This document shows, one piece after another, positions 8,854-16,752 of a stretch of 64,000 nt of DNA (within the stretch, counting starts at the first letter, position 1; every line of letters begins with the position of its first letter). The notes under the pieces are model-generated. The model had not been told where the DNA came from, did not search any database, and was given only the letters and a program-made list of their open reading frames with translations. The stretch comes from Streptomyces sp. GQFP. Lineage in GTDB: Bacteria; Actinomycetota; Actinomycetes; Streptomycetales; Streptomycetaceae. The stretch is from the NCBI RefSeq assembly GCF_021545335.1, contig NZ_CP089312.1, positions 1,860,001-1,924,000 on the forward strand, read 5' to 3'. The position numbers and the translations under genes were made by a program.

Positions 8854-8940
8854 ACCTTGTCTCGCCGTACGAGACAAGGTTGTCCGAATGGCGGACAATG
8901 CTGGACTGTGTCCAGATTGCCATGACACGCTTCCGTCATG
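8854..8940 (+). promoter_or_regulatory. Array of four inverted repeats upstream of the sulfur operon leader
   Basis: Four inverted repeats follow each other. First, ACCTTGTCTCG (8854-8864), CCGTA, then CGAGACAAGGT to 8880. Second, TTGTCCG (8880-8886), AATGG, CGGACAA to 8898. Third, CTGGAC (8901-8906), TGT, GTCCAG to 8915. Fourth, CATGAC (8921-8926), eight bases, GTCATG to 8940. The first two share TTGTC...GACAA arms and have centres about 22 bp apart, two DNA turns, as for tandem operators. The first could instead terminate the GNAT transcript, but no T run follows it. I infer control of the sulfur operon. Confidence 0.55.
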
Positions 8941-9021
8941 TCTGGAACTGGGATTGCCTTGGTGAGTCGGCGGCACGTCGACCTCGGCCGCATGTCCAGC
9001 GCCATCTGTCCGGCGAGCTGA
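8938..9021 (+). CDS. Putative 27-residue leader peptide of the sulfur operon
   Basis: A short ORF from ATG 8938 to TGA 9019-9021 encodes 27 residues; the diagnostic part is SRRHVDLGRMSSAIC, ending CPAS. Peptides with HVDL followed by a late cysteine are recurrently found upstream of sulfur assimilation and sulfonate uptake genes in Streptomyces and are annotated as putative leader peptides. A GTG at 8962 would give a 19-residue version, which may be the translated form. The single Cys codon (TGT, 9007-9009) near the end would let ribosomes sense cysteinyl-tRNA supply and affect expression of the sulfite reductase gene, which begins 124 bp downstream. The mechanism is inference. Confidence 0.72.
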   Translation: MSGTGIALVSRRHVDLGRMSSAICPAS

Positions 9022-9145
9022 CGAGCCTCCAGCACCGCCGCCCCTCCCCCTTTGCCTCAGCCTGCGCAGAGCCGCGCCAGTCTGACCATGCGCCCGTGCG
9101 CGCAGGTAAGAGCAGCTTTCCGCCTGTCCCGAAGGACGATGAATC

Positions 9146-10840
9146 ATGGCCGCCACCCCGCAGAACCCTGCCGCCGCGCCCCGCCGCAAGGTGAGCCGTC
9201 ACCGTGGTGAGGGTCAGTGGGCCGCCGGACACTTCACCCCGCTCAACGGCAACGAGCAGTTCAAGAAGGACGACGACGGTCTCAATGTGCGGACACGCAT
9301 TGAGACGATCTACTCCAAGCGCGGCTTCGACTCCATCGACCCCAACGACCTGCGCGGGCGTATGCGCTGGTGGGGGCTCTACACCCAGCGCAAGCCCGGG
9401 ATCGACGGCGGCAAGACCGCGATCCTGGAGCCGGAGGAGCTGGACGACGAGTACTTCATGCTGCGCGTCCGCATCGACGGCGGCCGGCTCACCACCGAGC
9501 AGCTGCGGGTGATCGGCGAGATCTCCCAGGAGTTCGCGCGCGGCACGGCCGACCTCACGGACCGGCAGAACGTGCAGTACCACTGGATCCGTATCGAGGA
9601 CGTCCCGGAGATCTGGGAGCGGCTCGAAGCGGTCGGTCTGTCCACCACCGAGGCCTGCGGTGACACGCCCCGCGTCATCCTCGGTTCGCCGGTCGCCGGG
9701 ATCGCCGAGGACGAGATCATCGACGGCTCGCCCGCCATCGAGGTGATCCAGCGCCGGATCATCGGCAACAAGGACTTCTCGAACCTGCCCCGCAAGTTCA
9801 AGTCGGCGATCTCCGGCTCGCCGCTGCTCGACGTGGCGCACGAGATCAACGACATCGCGTTCGTCGGTGTGGAGCACCCCGAGCACGGCCCCGGTTTCGA
9901 CGTCTGGGTCGGCGGCGGTCTCTCCACCAACCCGAAGATCGGCCAGCGCCTGGGCGCCTGGGTCCCGCTGGACGAGGTCCCGGACGTCTACGAGGGCGTC
10001 ATCTCGATCTTCCGCGACCACGGCTACCGTCGGCTGCGCACCCGTGCCCGGCTGAAGTTCCTGGTCGCCGACTGGGGCGTGGAGAAGTTCCGCCAGGTCC
10101 TGGAGGACGACTACCTCAAGCGCAAGCTGATCGACGGCCCGGCCCCGGCCCAGCCCGTCGAGCGCTGGCGCGACCACGTCGGCGTCCACCGCCAGAAGGA
10201 CGGCCGCTTCTACGTCGGTTTCGCCCCGCGCGTGGGCCGCGTGGACGGCACGATCCTCACGAAGATCGCCGAACTGGCCGAGGCCCACGGCTCGGGCCGC
10301 GTCCGTACGACCGTCGAGCAGAAGATGATCGTGCTCGATGTGGAGGAGAACCAGATCGACTCGCTCGTCGAGGGCCTGGAGGCACTCGACCTGCGCGTCA
10401 ACCCCTCTCCCTTCCGGCGCGGCACGATGGCCTGCACCGGTATCGAGTACTGCAAGCTCGCGATCGTCGAGACGAAGGCGCGCGGCGCCTCCCTGATCGA
10501 CGAACTGGAGCGCCGTATCCCGGAGTTCGACGAGCCGGTCACCATCAACATCAACGGCTGCCCGAACGCCTGCGCCCGTATCCAGGTCGCGGACATCGGT
10601 CTCAAGGGCCAGTTGGTCCTGAACGACGCTGGCGAGCAGGTCGAGGGCTTCCAGGTCCACCTGGGCGGCGCCCTCGGTCTGGAGGCCGGTTTCGGCCGCA
10701 AGGTCCGTGGTCTGAAGGTGACTTCGGAGGAGCTGCCGGACTATGTCGAGCGCGTGCTGAAGAACTTCCAGGCGGAGCGCGAGGACGGCGAGCGTTTCGC
10801 CGCGTGGGCGACCCGTGCCTCCGAGGAGTCCCTGTCATGA
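9146..10840 (+). CDS. Ferredoxin-type assimilatory sulfite (nitrite/sulfite) reductase
   Basis: A 564-residue siroheme [4Fe-4S] reductase. The cluster and siroheme ligands are C430, C436, C472 and C476 (ACTGIEYCKLA and NGCPNACARI), the C-x5-C...C-x3-C pattern of the family. It reduces sulfite to sulfide with six electrons, probably from ferredoxin. Its N-terminal and central parasite (ferrodoxin-like) half-domains are complete, with GDTPRVILGSPVAG near residue 172. Nitrite reductases have the same motif, but the immediate neighbours cysH, cysC, cysD and cysN decide for sulfite. The start has an AAGGA box. The stop overlaps the next start as ATGA. Confidence 0.95.
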   Translation: MAATPQNPAAAPRRKVSRHRGEGQWAAGHFTPLNGNEQFKKDDDGLNVRTRIETIYSKRGFDSIDPNDLRGRMRWWGLYTQRKPGIDGGKTAILEPEELDDEYFMLRVRIDGGRLTTEQLRVIGEISQEFARGTADLTDRQNVQYHWIRIEDVPEIWERLEAVGLSTTEACGDTPRVILGSPVAGIAEDEIIDGSPAIEVIQRRIIGNKDFSNLPRKFKSAISGSPLLDVAHEINDIAFVGVEHPEHGPGFDVWVGGGLSTNPKIGQRLGAWVPLDEVPDVYEGVISIFRDHGYRRLRTRARLKFLVADWGVEKFRQVLEDDYLKRKLIDGPAPAQPVERWRDHVGVHRQKDGRFYVGFAPRVGRVDGTILTKIAELAEAHGSGRVRTTVEQKMIVLDVEENQIDSLVEGLEALDLRVNPSPFRRGTMACTGIEYCKLAIVETKARGASLIDELERRIPEFDEPVTININGCPNACARIQVADIGLKGQLVLNDAGEQVEGFQVHLGGALGLEAGFGRKVRGLKVTSEELPDYVERVLKNFQAEREDGERFAAWATRASEESLS

Positions 10841-11016
10841 GCGAGCGCGCCGCCCCCTTCTACTGCCCCTACTGCGGCGACGAGGACCTGCGTCCGAACG
10901 AGCAGGGTCACGGCGCCTGGGAATGCGGAGCGTGCAATCGAGCCTTCCAGTTGAAGTTCCTCGGGCTGCTGGCTCGTGGACTTCAGCGCAATGACGGTGG
11001 AGGGGACGAGATATGA
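10837..11016 (+). CDS. Small zinc-ribbon-like protein in the sulfur operon
   Basis: A 59-residue protein with two CxxC knuckles, YCPYCG (residues 9-14) and ECGACN (residues 30-35), spaced like a zinc ribbon or rubredoxin-like metal site. It overlaps the sulfite reductase stop and the cysH start by four bases each (ATGA at 10837 and at 11013), so it is made together with both. Similar tiny proteins occupy this slot in Streptomyces sulfur operons. The function is unknown; a metal site or small electron carrier or assembly partner for the reductases is inference. The distance between knuckles (15 residues) is short for a classical rubredoxin. Confidence 0.85.
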   Translation: MSERAAPFYCPYCGDEDLRPNEQGHGAWECGACNRAFQLKFLGLLARGLQRNDGGGDEI

Positions 11017-11723
11017 CGACCGTTCAGGAAGACCGTACGACCGACGACTTGAAGGCACTCGCCGAGCAGGCGGGCCGTGACCTGGAGGACGCCTCCGCGC
11101 TGGAGATCCTCCAGTGGGCCACCGCCACCTTCGGCAAGCGTTTCTGTGTGACCTCCTCCATGGAGGACGCGGTGGTCGCCCATCTCGCCTCCCGTGCGAT
11201 GCCCGGTGTGGACGTCGTGTTCCTCGACACCGGCTACCACTTCCCCGAGACCATCGGCACCCGTGACGCGGTCGAGGCCGTGATGGACGTCCGTGTCCTC
11301 ACCCTCACCCCGGTCCAGACGGTCGCCGAGCAGGACGCCGAGTACGGCCCGAAGCTGCACGACCGCGACCCCGACCTGTGCTGCAAGCTGCGCAAGGTCG
11401 AGCCCCTGGAGCGGGGTCTCAAGGGGTACGCGGCCTGGGCTACCGGCCTCCGCCGCGACGAGTCCCCGACCCGGGCGGACACCCCGGTCGTCGGCTGGGA
11501 CGAGAAGCGGCAGAAGGTCAAGGTCTCCCCGATCGCCCGCTGGACGCAGGACGACGTGGACGCGTACGTCGCCGAACACGGCGTACTCACCAACCCGCTG
11601 CTGATGGACGGCTACGCGTCCGTCGGCTGCGCGCCCTGCACCCGCCGGGTGCTGGAGGGCGAGGACGCGCGCGCCGGCCGCTGGGCGGGCCGCGGCAAGA
11701 CCGAGTGCGGGCTGCACGGCTGA
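11013..11723 (+). CDS. cysH: Assimilatory adenylyl-sulfate (APS/PAPS) reductase
   Basis: A 236-residue thiol-dependent reductase that converts activated sulfate to sulfite. C123-C124 and C206-x2-C209 form the CC...CxxC set that binds a [4Fe-4S] cluster, which marks the APS-reductase type rather than the cluster-less PAPS reductase of E. coli. The catalytic C-terminal motif KTECGLHG contains the active cysteine. The nucleotide-binding segment SSMEDAVVAHLA lies near residue 48. An APS kinase gene follows, so PAPS is also made, but the cluster cysteines predict APS as the substrate. Confidence 0.95.
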   Translation: MTTVQEDRTTDDLKALAEQAGRDLEDASALEILQWATATFGKRFCVTSSMEDAVVAHLASRAMPGVDVVFLDTGYHFPETIGTRDAVEAVMDVRVLTLTPVQTVAEQDAEYGPKLHDRDPDLCCKLRKVEPLERGLKGYAAWATGLRRDESPTRADTPVVGWDEKRQKVKVSPIARWTQDDVDAYVAEHGVLTNPLLMDGYASVGCAPCTRRVLEGEDARAGRWAGRGKTECGLHG

Positions 11724-11779
11724 TGCCCCAGAGCCAGCCCCAGACCGAGACCGCGACCCCCGAGGACCAGGAGATACCA

Positions 11780-12316
11780 GTGACGACCGGAGCCACCGTA
11801 TGGCTCACGGGTCTGCCGAGCGCCGGCAAGACCACCATCGCGTACGAGCTGGCCGGCCGGCTGCGCGAGGACGGCCACCTCGTCGAGGTGCTCGACGGCG
11901 ACGAGATCCGTGAGTTCATCTCGGCGGGCCTCGGCTTCAGCCGCGAGGACCGGCACACGAACGTGCAGCGCATCGGCTTCCTCGCCGAGCTGCTAGCCCG
12001 TAACGGCGTCAAGGCGCTGGTCCCGGTGATCGCGCCGTACGCGGACAGCCGCGAGGCGGTGCGCAAGCGGCACCAGGAGAGCGGCGCCGCGTACCTCGAG
12101 GTGCATGTGGCGACCCCGGTCGAGGTGTGCTCCGTACGCGATGTGAAGGGTCTGTACGCCAAGCAGGCCGCGGGCGAGCTGACCGGGCTCACGGGGGTCG
12201 ACGACCCGTACGAGGCGCCCGAGACGCCCGACCTGCGGATCGAGTCGCAGGACCAGACCGTCCAGGAGTCCGCGGCCGCGCTCCACGCGCTGCTCACCGA
12301 GAGGGGACTGGCATGA
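11780..12316 (+). CDS. cysC: Adenylyl-sulfate kinase
   Basis: A 178-residue APS kinase that phosphorylates APS at the 3' position to make PAPS. The P-loop GLPSAGKT is at residues 11-18; DGDEIREFISAGLGFSREDRHTNVQRIG binds the adenylyl moiety and is diagnostic of the family. The GTG at 11780 was preferred because AGGAG ends six bases before it and the P-loop then lies at the usual distance. An ATG at 11723 overlapping the cysH stop as TGATG would add 19 residues with no family similarity and lacks a good binding site, though it could be used for coupling. The stop overlaps cysD. Confidence 0.92.
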   Translation: MTTGATVWLTGLPSAGKTTIAYELAGRLREDGHLVEVLDGDEIREFISAGLGFSREDRHTNVQRIGFLAELLARNGVKALVPVIAPYADSREAVRKRHQESGAAYLEVHVATPVEVCSVRDVKGLYAKQAAGELTGLTGVDDPYEAPETPDLRIESQDQTVQESAAALHALLTERGLA

Positions 12317-13251
12317 CGACGACCGTTGCCAAGCCGGCGGAGGGTACGGGCGCCCCGTACGCCCTCTCCCACCTGGACGCCCTCGAGTCCGAGGCCGTGC
12401 ACATCTTCCGTGAGGTGGCGGGTGAGTTCGAGCGGCCGGTGATTCTCTTCTCCGGTGGCAAGGACTCGATCGTCATGCTGCATCTGGCGCTGAAGGCGTT
12501 CGCCCCCGCGGCGATCCCCTTCACGCTGCTGCACGTGGACACCGGGCACAACTTCCCCGAGGTCCTCGAGTACCGGGACCGTACGGTCGAGCGGCACGGG
12601 CTGCGGCTGCATGTCGCGTCCGTGCAGGAGTACATCGACCGGGGTGTGCTGAAGGAGCGTCCGGACGGGACCCGCAACCCGCTGCAGACGCTCCCGCTGA
12701 CCGAGAAGATCCAGGCCGAGAAGTTCGACGCGGTCTTCGGCGGCGGTCGGCGCGACGAGGAGAAGGCCCGGGCCAAGGAGCGCGTCTTCTCGCTGCGGGA
12801 CGAGTTCTCGCAGTGGGACCCGCGCCGCCAGCGCCCCGAGCTGTGGAACCTGTACAACGGACGGCACGCACCAGGCGAGCACGTACGCGTGTTCCCCCTC
12901 TCCAACTGGACCGAGTTGGACGTCTGGCAGTACATCGCCCGCGAGGGCATCGAGCTGCCGGACATCTACTTCGCGCACGAGCGTGAGGTGTTCAAGCGGG
13001 CCGGGATGTGGCTGACGGCGGGCGAGTGGGGCGGCCCGAAGGACGGCGAGACCGTCGAGAAGCGGCAGGTCCGCTACCGCACGGTCGGCGACATGTCCTG
13101 CACGGGTGCCGTCGACTCCGACGCCGTGACGCTGGCCGACGTCATCACCGAGATCGCCGCCTCCCGGCTCACCGAGCGGGGTGCCACCCGCGCCGACGAC
13201 AAGATGTCCGAGGCCGCGATGGAAGACCGCAAGCGCGAGGGGTACTTCTAG
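12313..13251 (+). CDS. cysD: Sulfate adenylyltransferase subunit 2
   Basis: A 312-residue ATP sulfurylase catalytic subunit that joins ATP and sulfate to form APS. The PP-loop SGGKDS is at residues 47-52, followed by HVDTGHNFPEVLEYRDR and the RRDEEKARAKERVFS block, all hallmarks of CysD. It works with the GTPase subunit CysN encoded directly downstream. It overlaps cysC by four bases and is separated from cysN by two. Confidence 0.96.
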   Translation: MTTTVAKPAEGTGAPYALSHLDALESEAVHIFREVAGEFERPVILFSGGKDSIVMLHLALKAFAPAAIPFTLLHVDTGHNFPEVLEYRDRTVERHGLRLHVASVQEYIDRGVLKERPDGTRNPLQTLPLTEKIQAEKFDAVFGGGRRDEEKARAKERVFSLRDEFSQWDPRRQRPELWNLYNGRHAPGEHVRVFPLSNWTELDVWQYIAREGIELPDIYFAHEREVFKRAGMWLTAGEWGGPKDGETVEKRQVRYRTVGDMSCTGAVDSDAVTLADVITEIAASRLTERGATRADDKMSEAAMEDRKREGYF

Positions 13252-13253
13252 CC

Positions 13254-14591
13254 ATGAGCACGACCACCGAACTCCCGGAACTCTCCGAGACCACGCTCCT
13301 GCGGTTCGCCACCGCCGGGTCCGTGGACGACGGCAAGTCCACCCTCGTGGGCCGGCTGCTGCACGACTCCAAGTCGATCCTCACCGACCAGCTGGAGGCG
13401 GTGGAGCGCGCGTCGGCTTCACGGGGGCAGGAAGCCCCTGACCTCGCACTGCTCACCGACGGCCTGCGCGCCGAGCGCGAGCAGGGCATCACCATCGACG
13501 TGGCCTACCGCTACTTCGCCACGCCGAAGCGCCGGTTCATCCTCGCCGACACGCCCGGCCACGTGCAGTACACCCGCAACATGGTGACGGGTGCCTCCAC
13601 GGCCGAGCTGACGGTGATCCTGATAGACGCCCGCAACGGCGTCGTCGAGCAGACCAGGCGGCACGCGGCCCTCGCGGCGCTGCTGCGGGTCCCGCACGTG
13701 GTCCTCGCGGTCAACAAGATGGACCTGGTCGACTACCAGGAGTCGGTCTTCGCGGCGATCGCCGAGGAGTTCACGGCGTACGCGCTGGAGCTGGGCGTCC
13801 CCGAGATCACCGCGATCCCGATCTCGGCGCTGGCCGGCGACAACGTGGTGGACCCGTCCGCCAACATGGACTGGTACGGCGGGCCGACCTTCCTGGAGCA
13901 CCTGGAGTCGGTCCCGGTCGCCCACGACCTGAGCCACTGCCACGCCCGTCTCCCCGTGCAGTACGTGATCCGGCCGCAGACCGCCGAGCACCCCGACTAC
14001 CGGGGGTACGCGGGCCAGATCGCCGCCGGTTCCTTCCGCGTCGGCGAGTCCGTGACGGTCCTGCCGTCCGGCCACGCGTCGAGGATCGCCGGGATCGACC
14101 TGCTCGGCGAGGCGGTCGAGGTCGCCTGCACCACGCAGTCGGTGACCGTCCTCCTGGAGGACGACATCGACATCTCGCGCGGCGACCTGATCGTGCCCAG
14201 CAAGGACGCGCCGCCGACCACGCAGGACATCGAGGCGACCGTGTGCCACGTCGCCGACGCACCGCTGACGGTCGGCCACCGGGTGCTGCTCAAGCACGGC
14301 ACCCGTACGGTCAAGGCGATCGTCAAGGACATCCCGTCCCGGCTCACGCTCGACGACCTGTCCCTGCACCCGCACCCGGGACAGCTCGTCGCCAACGACA
14401 TCGGCCGCGTGAAGATCCGCACCGCGGAGCCGCTGCCCGTCGACTCGTACGCCGACTCGCGGCGCACAGGATCGTTCATCCTGATCGACCCGAACGACGG
14501 CACCACGCTGACCGCCGGCATGGTCGGCGAGTCGTTCGCGTCCCCGGAGCCCGTCAAGGACGCGGCCGAGGACGACGGGTGGGACTTCTGA
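13254..14591 (+). CDS. cysN: Sulfate adenylyltransferase subunit 1 (GTPase)
   Basis: A 445-residue EF-Tu-like GTPase that couples GTP hydrolysis to APS formation by CysD. G1 GSVDDGKST (22-30), G3 DTPGH (99-103) and G4 NKMD (154-157) are intact. It lacks a fused APS kinase domain, consistent with the separate cysC upstream. The gene ends 1 bp before a small ORF and about 230 bp before the transporter genes. Confidence 0.96.
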   Translation: MSTTTELPELSETTLLRFATAGSVDDGKSTLVGRLLHDSKSILTDQLEAVERASASRGQEAPDLALLTDGLRAEREQGITIDVAYRYFATPKRRFILADTPGHVQYTRNMVTGASTAELTVILIDARNGVVEQTRRHAALAALLRVPHVVLAVNKMDLVDYQESVFAAIAEEFTAYALELGVPEITAIPISALAGDNVVDPSANMDWYGGPTFLEHLESVPVAHDLSHCHARLPVQYVIRPQTAEHPDYRGYAGQIAAGSFRVGESVTVLPSGHASRIAGIDLLGEAVEVACTTQSVTVLLEDDIDISRGDLIVPSKDAPPTTQDIEATVCHVADAPLTVGHRVLLKHGTRTVKAIVKDIPSRLTLDDLSLHPHPGQLVANDIGRVKIRTAEPLPVDSYADSRRTGSFILIDPNDGTTLTAGMVGESFASPEPVKDAAEDDGWDF

Positions 14592-14592
14592 C

Positions 14593-14697
14593 ATGAACGT
14601 CATGGACTACTACTCCACGTTCGCGAAGGAGGGCGGCCGCGTCGGCAGCGGCGCCCTCGGCAGCGGGCAGGGCGGAGTCGCGCGATGTGCGTGCTGA
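14593..14697 (+). CDS. Small ORF (34 residues) ending in Cys-Ala-Cys after cysN
   Basis: It starts one base after the cysN stop (ATG 14593) and ends with codons TGT GCG TGC TGA, so the peptide ends RCAC. The middle is Gly/Ser-rich (GGRVGSGALGSGQGG) and looks unstructured. The next gene, the sulfonate-binding lipoprotein, begins 125 bp downstream. The two Cys codons just before the stop would suit a second cysteine-responsive leader controlling the transporter, but translation is not proven and no stem-loop is obvious. Confidence 0.4.
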   Translation: MNVMDYYSTFAKEGGRVGSGALGSGQGGVARCAC

Positions 14698-14822
14698 CGT
14701 ACGCGCACCGCTTGCGCGCCCTGTCCCCCCACCGGACGTCCCGACATCGACGAAGACCTGCCGACCTCCCGGCCACGACCTGAGAGACCGTGACCGCCGG
14801 GCCTCCGAGAGGAACACCTCCC

Positions 14823-15929
14823 GTGCCTGTCAACACCGCTCTTCGCCGCACCTTCGCGGTCATCGCCGCGCTTCCCCTTCTCACCCTCGCCGCCTGCGGC
14901 TATGGCTCCGAGTCGAAGGACGAGAACGCCAACGCGAAGGTCGCCGCCGGGGCCGAGAAGATCGACGGACTCGACTCCGTCAAGATCGGCTACTTCGGCA
15001 ACCTGACGCACGCGACCGCACTCGTCGGTGTCAACAAGGGGTACTTCCAGAAGGCGCTGGGCGCCACCGAGGCCAAGTACCAGATCTTCAACGCCGGCCC
15101 GTCCGAGATCGAGGCCCTCAACTCGGGCTCCATCGACATCGGCTGGATCGGCCCCTCTCCGGCGATCAACGGCTTCACCAAGTCCAAGGGCACCAACCTG
15201 CGGATCATCGGCGGGTCGGCGTCCGGCGGTGTGAAGCTCGTGGTCAACCCGGACAAGATCAAGACCCTGAAGGACGTCAAGGGCAAGAAGATCGCCACCC
15301 CGCAGCTGGGCAACACCCAGGACGTGGCGTTCCTCAACTGGATCGCCGACCAGGGCTGGAAGGTCGACGCGGAGAGCGGCAAGGGCGATGTGTCGGTCGT
15401 CCGCACCGACAACAAGGTCACCCCGGACGCCTACAAGTCCGGCTCCATCGACGGTGCCTGGGTGCCGGAGCCGACCGCGTCCAAGCTGGTCGCCGAGGGT
15501 GCGAAGGTGCTGCTCGACGAGGCGGACCTGTGGCCGGACAAGAAGTTCGTGATCACGAACATCATCGTGTCGCAGAAGTTCCTCAAGGAGCACCCGAAGG
15601 CCGTCGAGGCGGTCCTGAAGGCCTCCGTCGAGACCAACAAGTGGATCAACGCCAACTCCGACGCGGCGAAGACCGCGGCGAACAAGCAGCTGGGCATCGA
15701 CTCGGGCAAGGAGCTGCCGGCCGCGGTCCTGGACCCGGCGTGGAAGTCCATCCAGTTCACCAACGACCCGCTGGCCTCCACCCTCAACACGGAGGCGGAG
15801 CACGCGGTGAAGGCCGGTCTGCTGGAGGACCCGCTGCTGACGGGCATCTACGACCTCACGCCCCTGAACACGGTCCTCGAGGCCGCGGGTGAGAGCACGG
15901 TCGACGACGCCGGTCTCGGCGTCAAGTAA
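14823..15929 (+). CDS. Aliphatic sulfonate/taurine-type ABC transporter, substrate-binding lipoprotein
   Basis: A 368-residue binding protein with a lipoprotein signal: hydrophobic AVIAALPLLTLAAC with lipid-modified C25. It has the SsuA/TauA/NMT1 fold, seen in IGYFGNLTHATALVG, NAGPSEIEALNSGSIDIGWIGPSPAING and IIGGSASGGVKLVV. It would capture a sulfonate or sulfate ester outside the membrane. The GTG at 14823 follows GAGAGGA and precedes the signal directly. Its place at the end of the sulfate assimilation genes supports organosulfur uptake; the exact substrate is unknown. Confidence 0.9.
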   Translation: MPVNTALRRTFAVIAALPLLTLAACGYGSESKDENANAKVAAGAEKIDGLDSVKIGYFGNLTHATALVGVNKGYFQKALGATEAKYQIFNAGPSEIEALNSGSIDIGWIGPSPAINGFTKSKGTNLRIIGGSASGGVKLVVNPDKIKTLKDVKGKKIATPQLGNTQDVAFLNWIADQGWKVDAESGKGDVSVVRTDNKVTPDAYKSGSIDGAWVPEPTASKLVAEGAKVLLDEADLWPDKKFVITNIIVSQKFLKEHPKAVEAVLKASVETNKWINANSDAAKTAANKQLGIDSGKELPAAVLDPAWKSIQFTNDPLASTLNTEAEHAVKAGLLEDPLLTGIYDLTPLNTVLEAAGESTVDDAGLGVK

Positions 15930-15966
15930 GCACCGATCCCCTCAAGTCCCCAGGAGGTGACGACCA

Positions 15967-16752
15967 ATGGCCACCGCTATCGCCAAGGCCGGACCGGCCG
16001 AGTCGGTCGAGTACGCCGCCCGCATCGAGCATGTCTCGAAGTCCTTCGCCGGGCCCGCCGGGCAGCAGCTCGTCCTCGACGACATCACGCTCGATGTCGC
16101 ACCGGGTGAGTTCGTCACCCTCCTGGGGGCCTCGGGCTGTGGCAAGTCCACGCTGCTGAACCTCGTCGCGGGTCTCGACAACCCGAGCGCGGGCAGCATC
16201 AGGACCGACGGGCGCCCTGCCCTGATGTTCCAGGAGCACGCCCTGTTCCCGTGGCTGACCGCGGGCAAGAACATCGAACTCGCCCTGAAACTGGGCGGAG
16301 TTCCGAAGAACGACCGGCGTGGCAGGGCCGAGGAGCTGCTCGCGCTCGTCCGGCTGCAGGGCTCGTACGACAAGCGGGTGCACGAGCTGTCCGGCGGTAT
16401 GCGCCAGCGGGTCGCGCTGGCCCGGGCGCTGGCCCAGGAGAGCCGACTGCTGCTGATGGACGAGCCGTTCGCGGCGCTCGACGCGATCACGCGTGACGTG
16501 CTGCACGACGAGCTGACCCGGATCTGGGCCGAGACGGGCGTCTCCGTCCTGTTCGTCACGCACAACGTGCGCGAGGCGGTGCGGCTCGCACAGCGGGTCG
16601 TCCTGCTGTCGTCGCGGCCGGGCCGGATCGCGCGCGAGTGGACGGTGGAGATCCCGCAGCCACGCCGTATCGAGGACGCCCCCGTGGCGGAACTGTCCAT
16701 TGAGATCACCGAACAACTGCGTGGGGAGATCCGCCGTCATGGCCAGCAGTGA
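15967..16752 (+). CDS. Sulfonate-type ABC transporter ATP-binding protein
   Basis: A 261-residue ATPase. Walker A GASGCGKST (54-62), signature LSGGM (141-145) and Walker B LLLMDEP (161-167) are intact, followed by the switch His in FVTHN. The sequence MFQEHALFPWLT is typical of the nitrate/sulfonate/taurine class. An AGGAGGTGA ribosome binding site lies before the ATG. It overlaps the permease gene by 14 bases. Confidence 0.93.
   Translation: MATAIAKAGPAESVEYAARIEHVSKSFAGPAGQQLVLDDITLDVAPGEFVTLLGASGCGKSTLLNLVAGLDNPSAGSIRTDGRPALMFQEHALFPWLTAGKNIELALKLGGVPKNDRRGRAEELLALVRLQGSYDKRVHELSGGMRQRVALARALAQESRLLLMDEPFAALDAITRDVLHDELTRIWAETGVSVLFVTHNVREAVRLAQRVVLLSSRPGRIAREWTVEIPQPRRIEDAPVAELSIEITEQLRGEIRRHGQQ

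Noticed and set aside
11723..11779. ATG start of cysC overlapping the cysH stop
   Set aside because: Kept only as an alternative; the GTG at 11780 has a far better ribosome binding site and family-typical length.
14685..14786. Short ORF starting ATG TGC GTG overlapping the Cys-ended small ORF
   Set aside because: Arg-rich, no ribosome binding site and no leader-like pattern; the ORF at 14593 is better placed.
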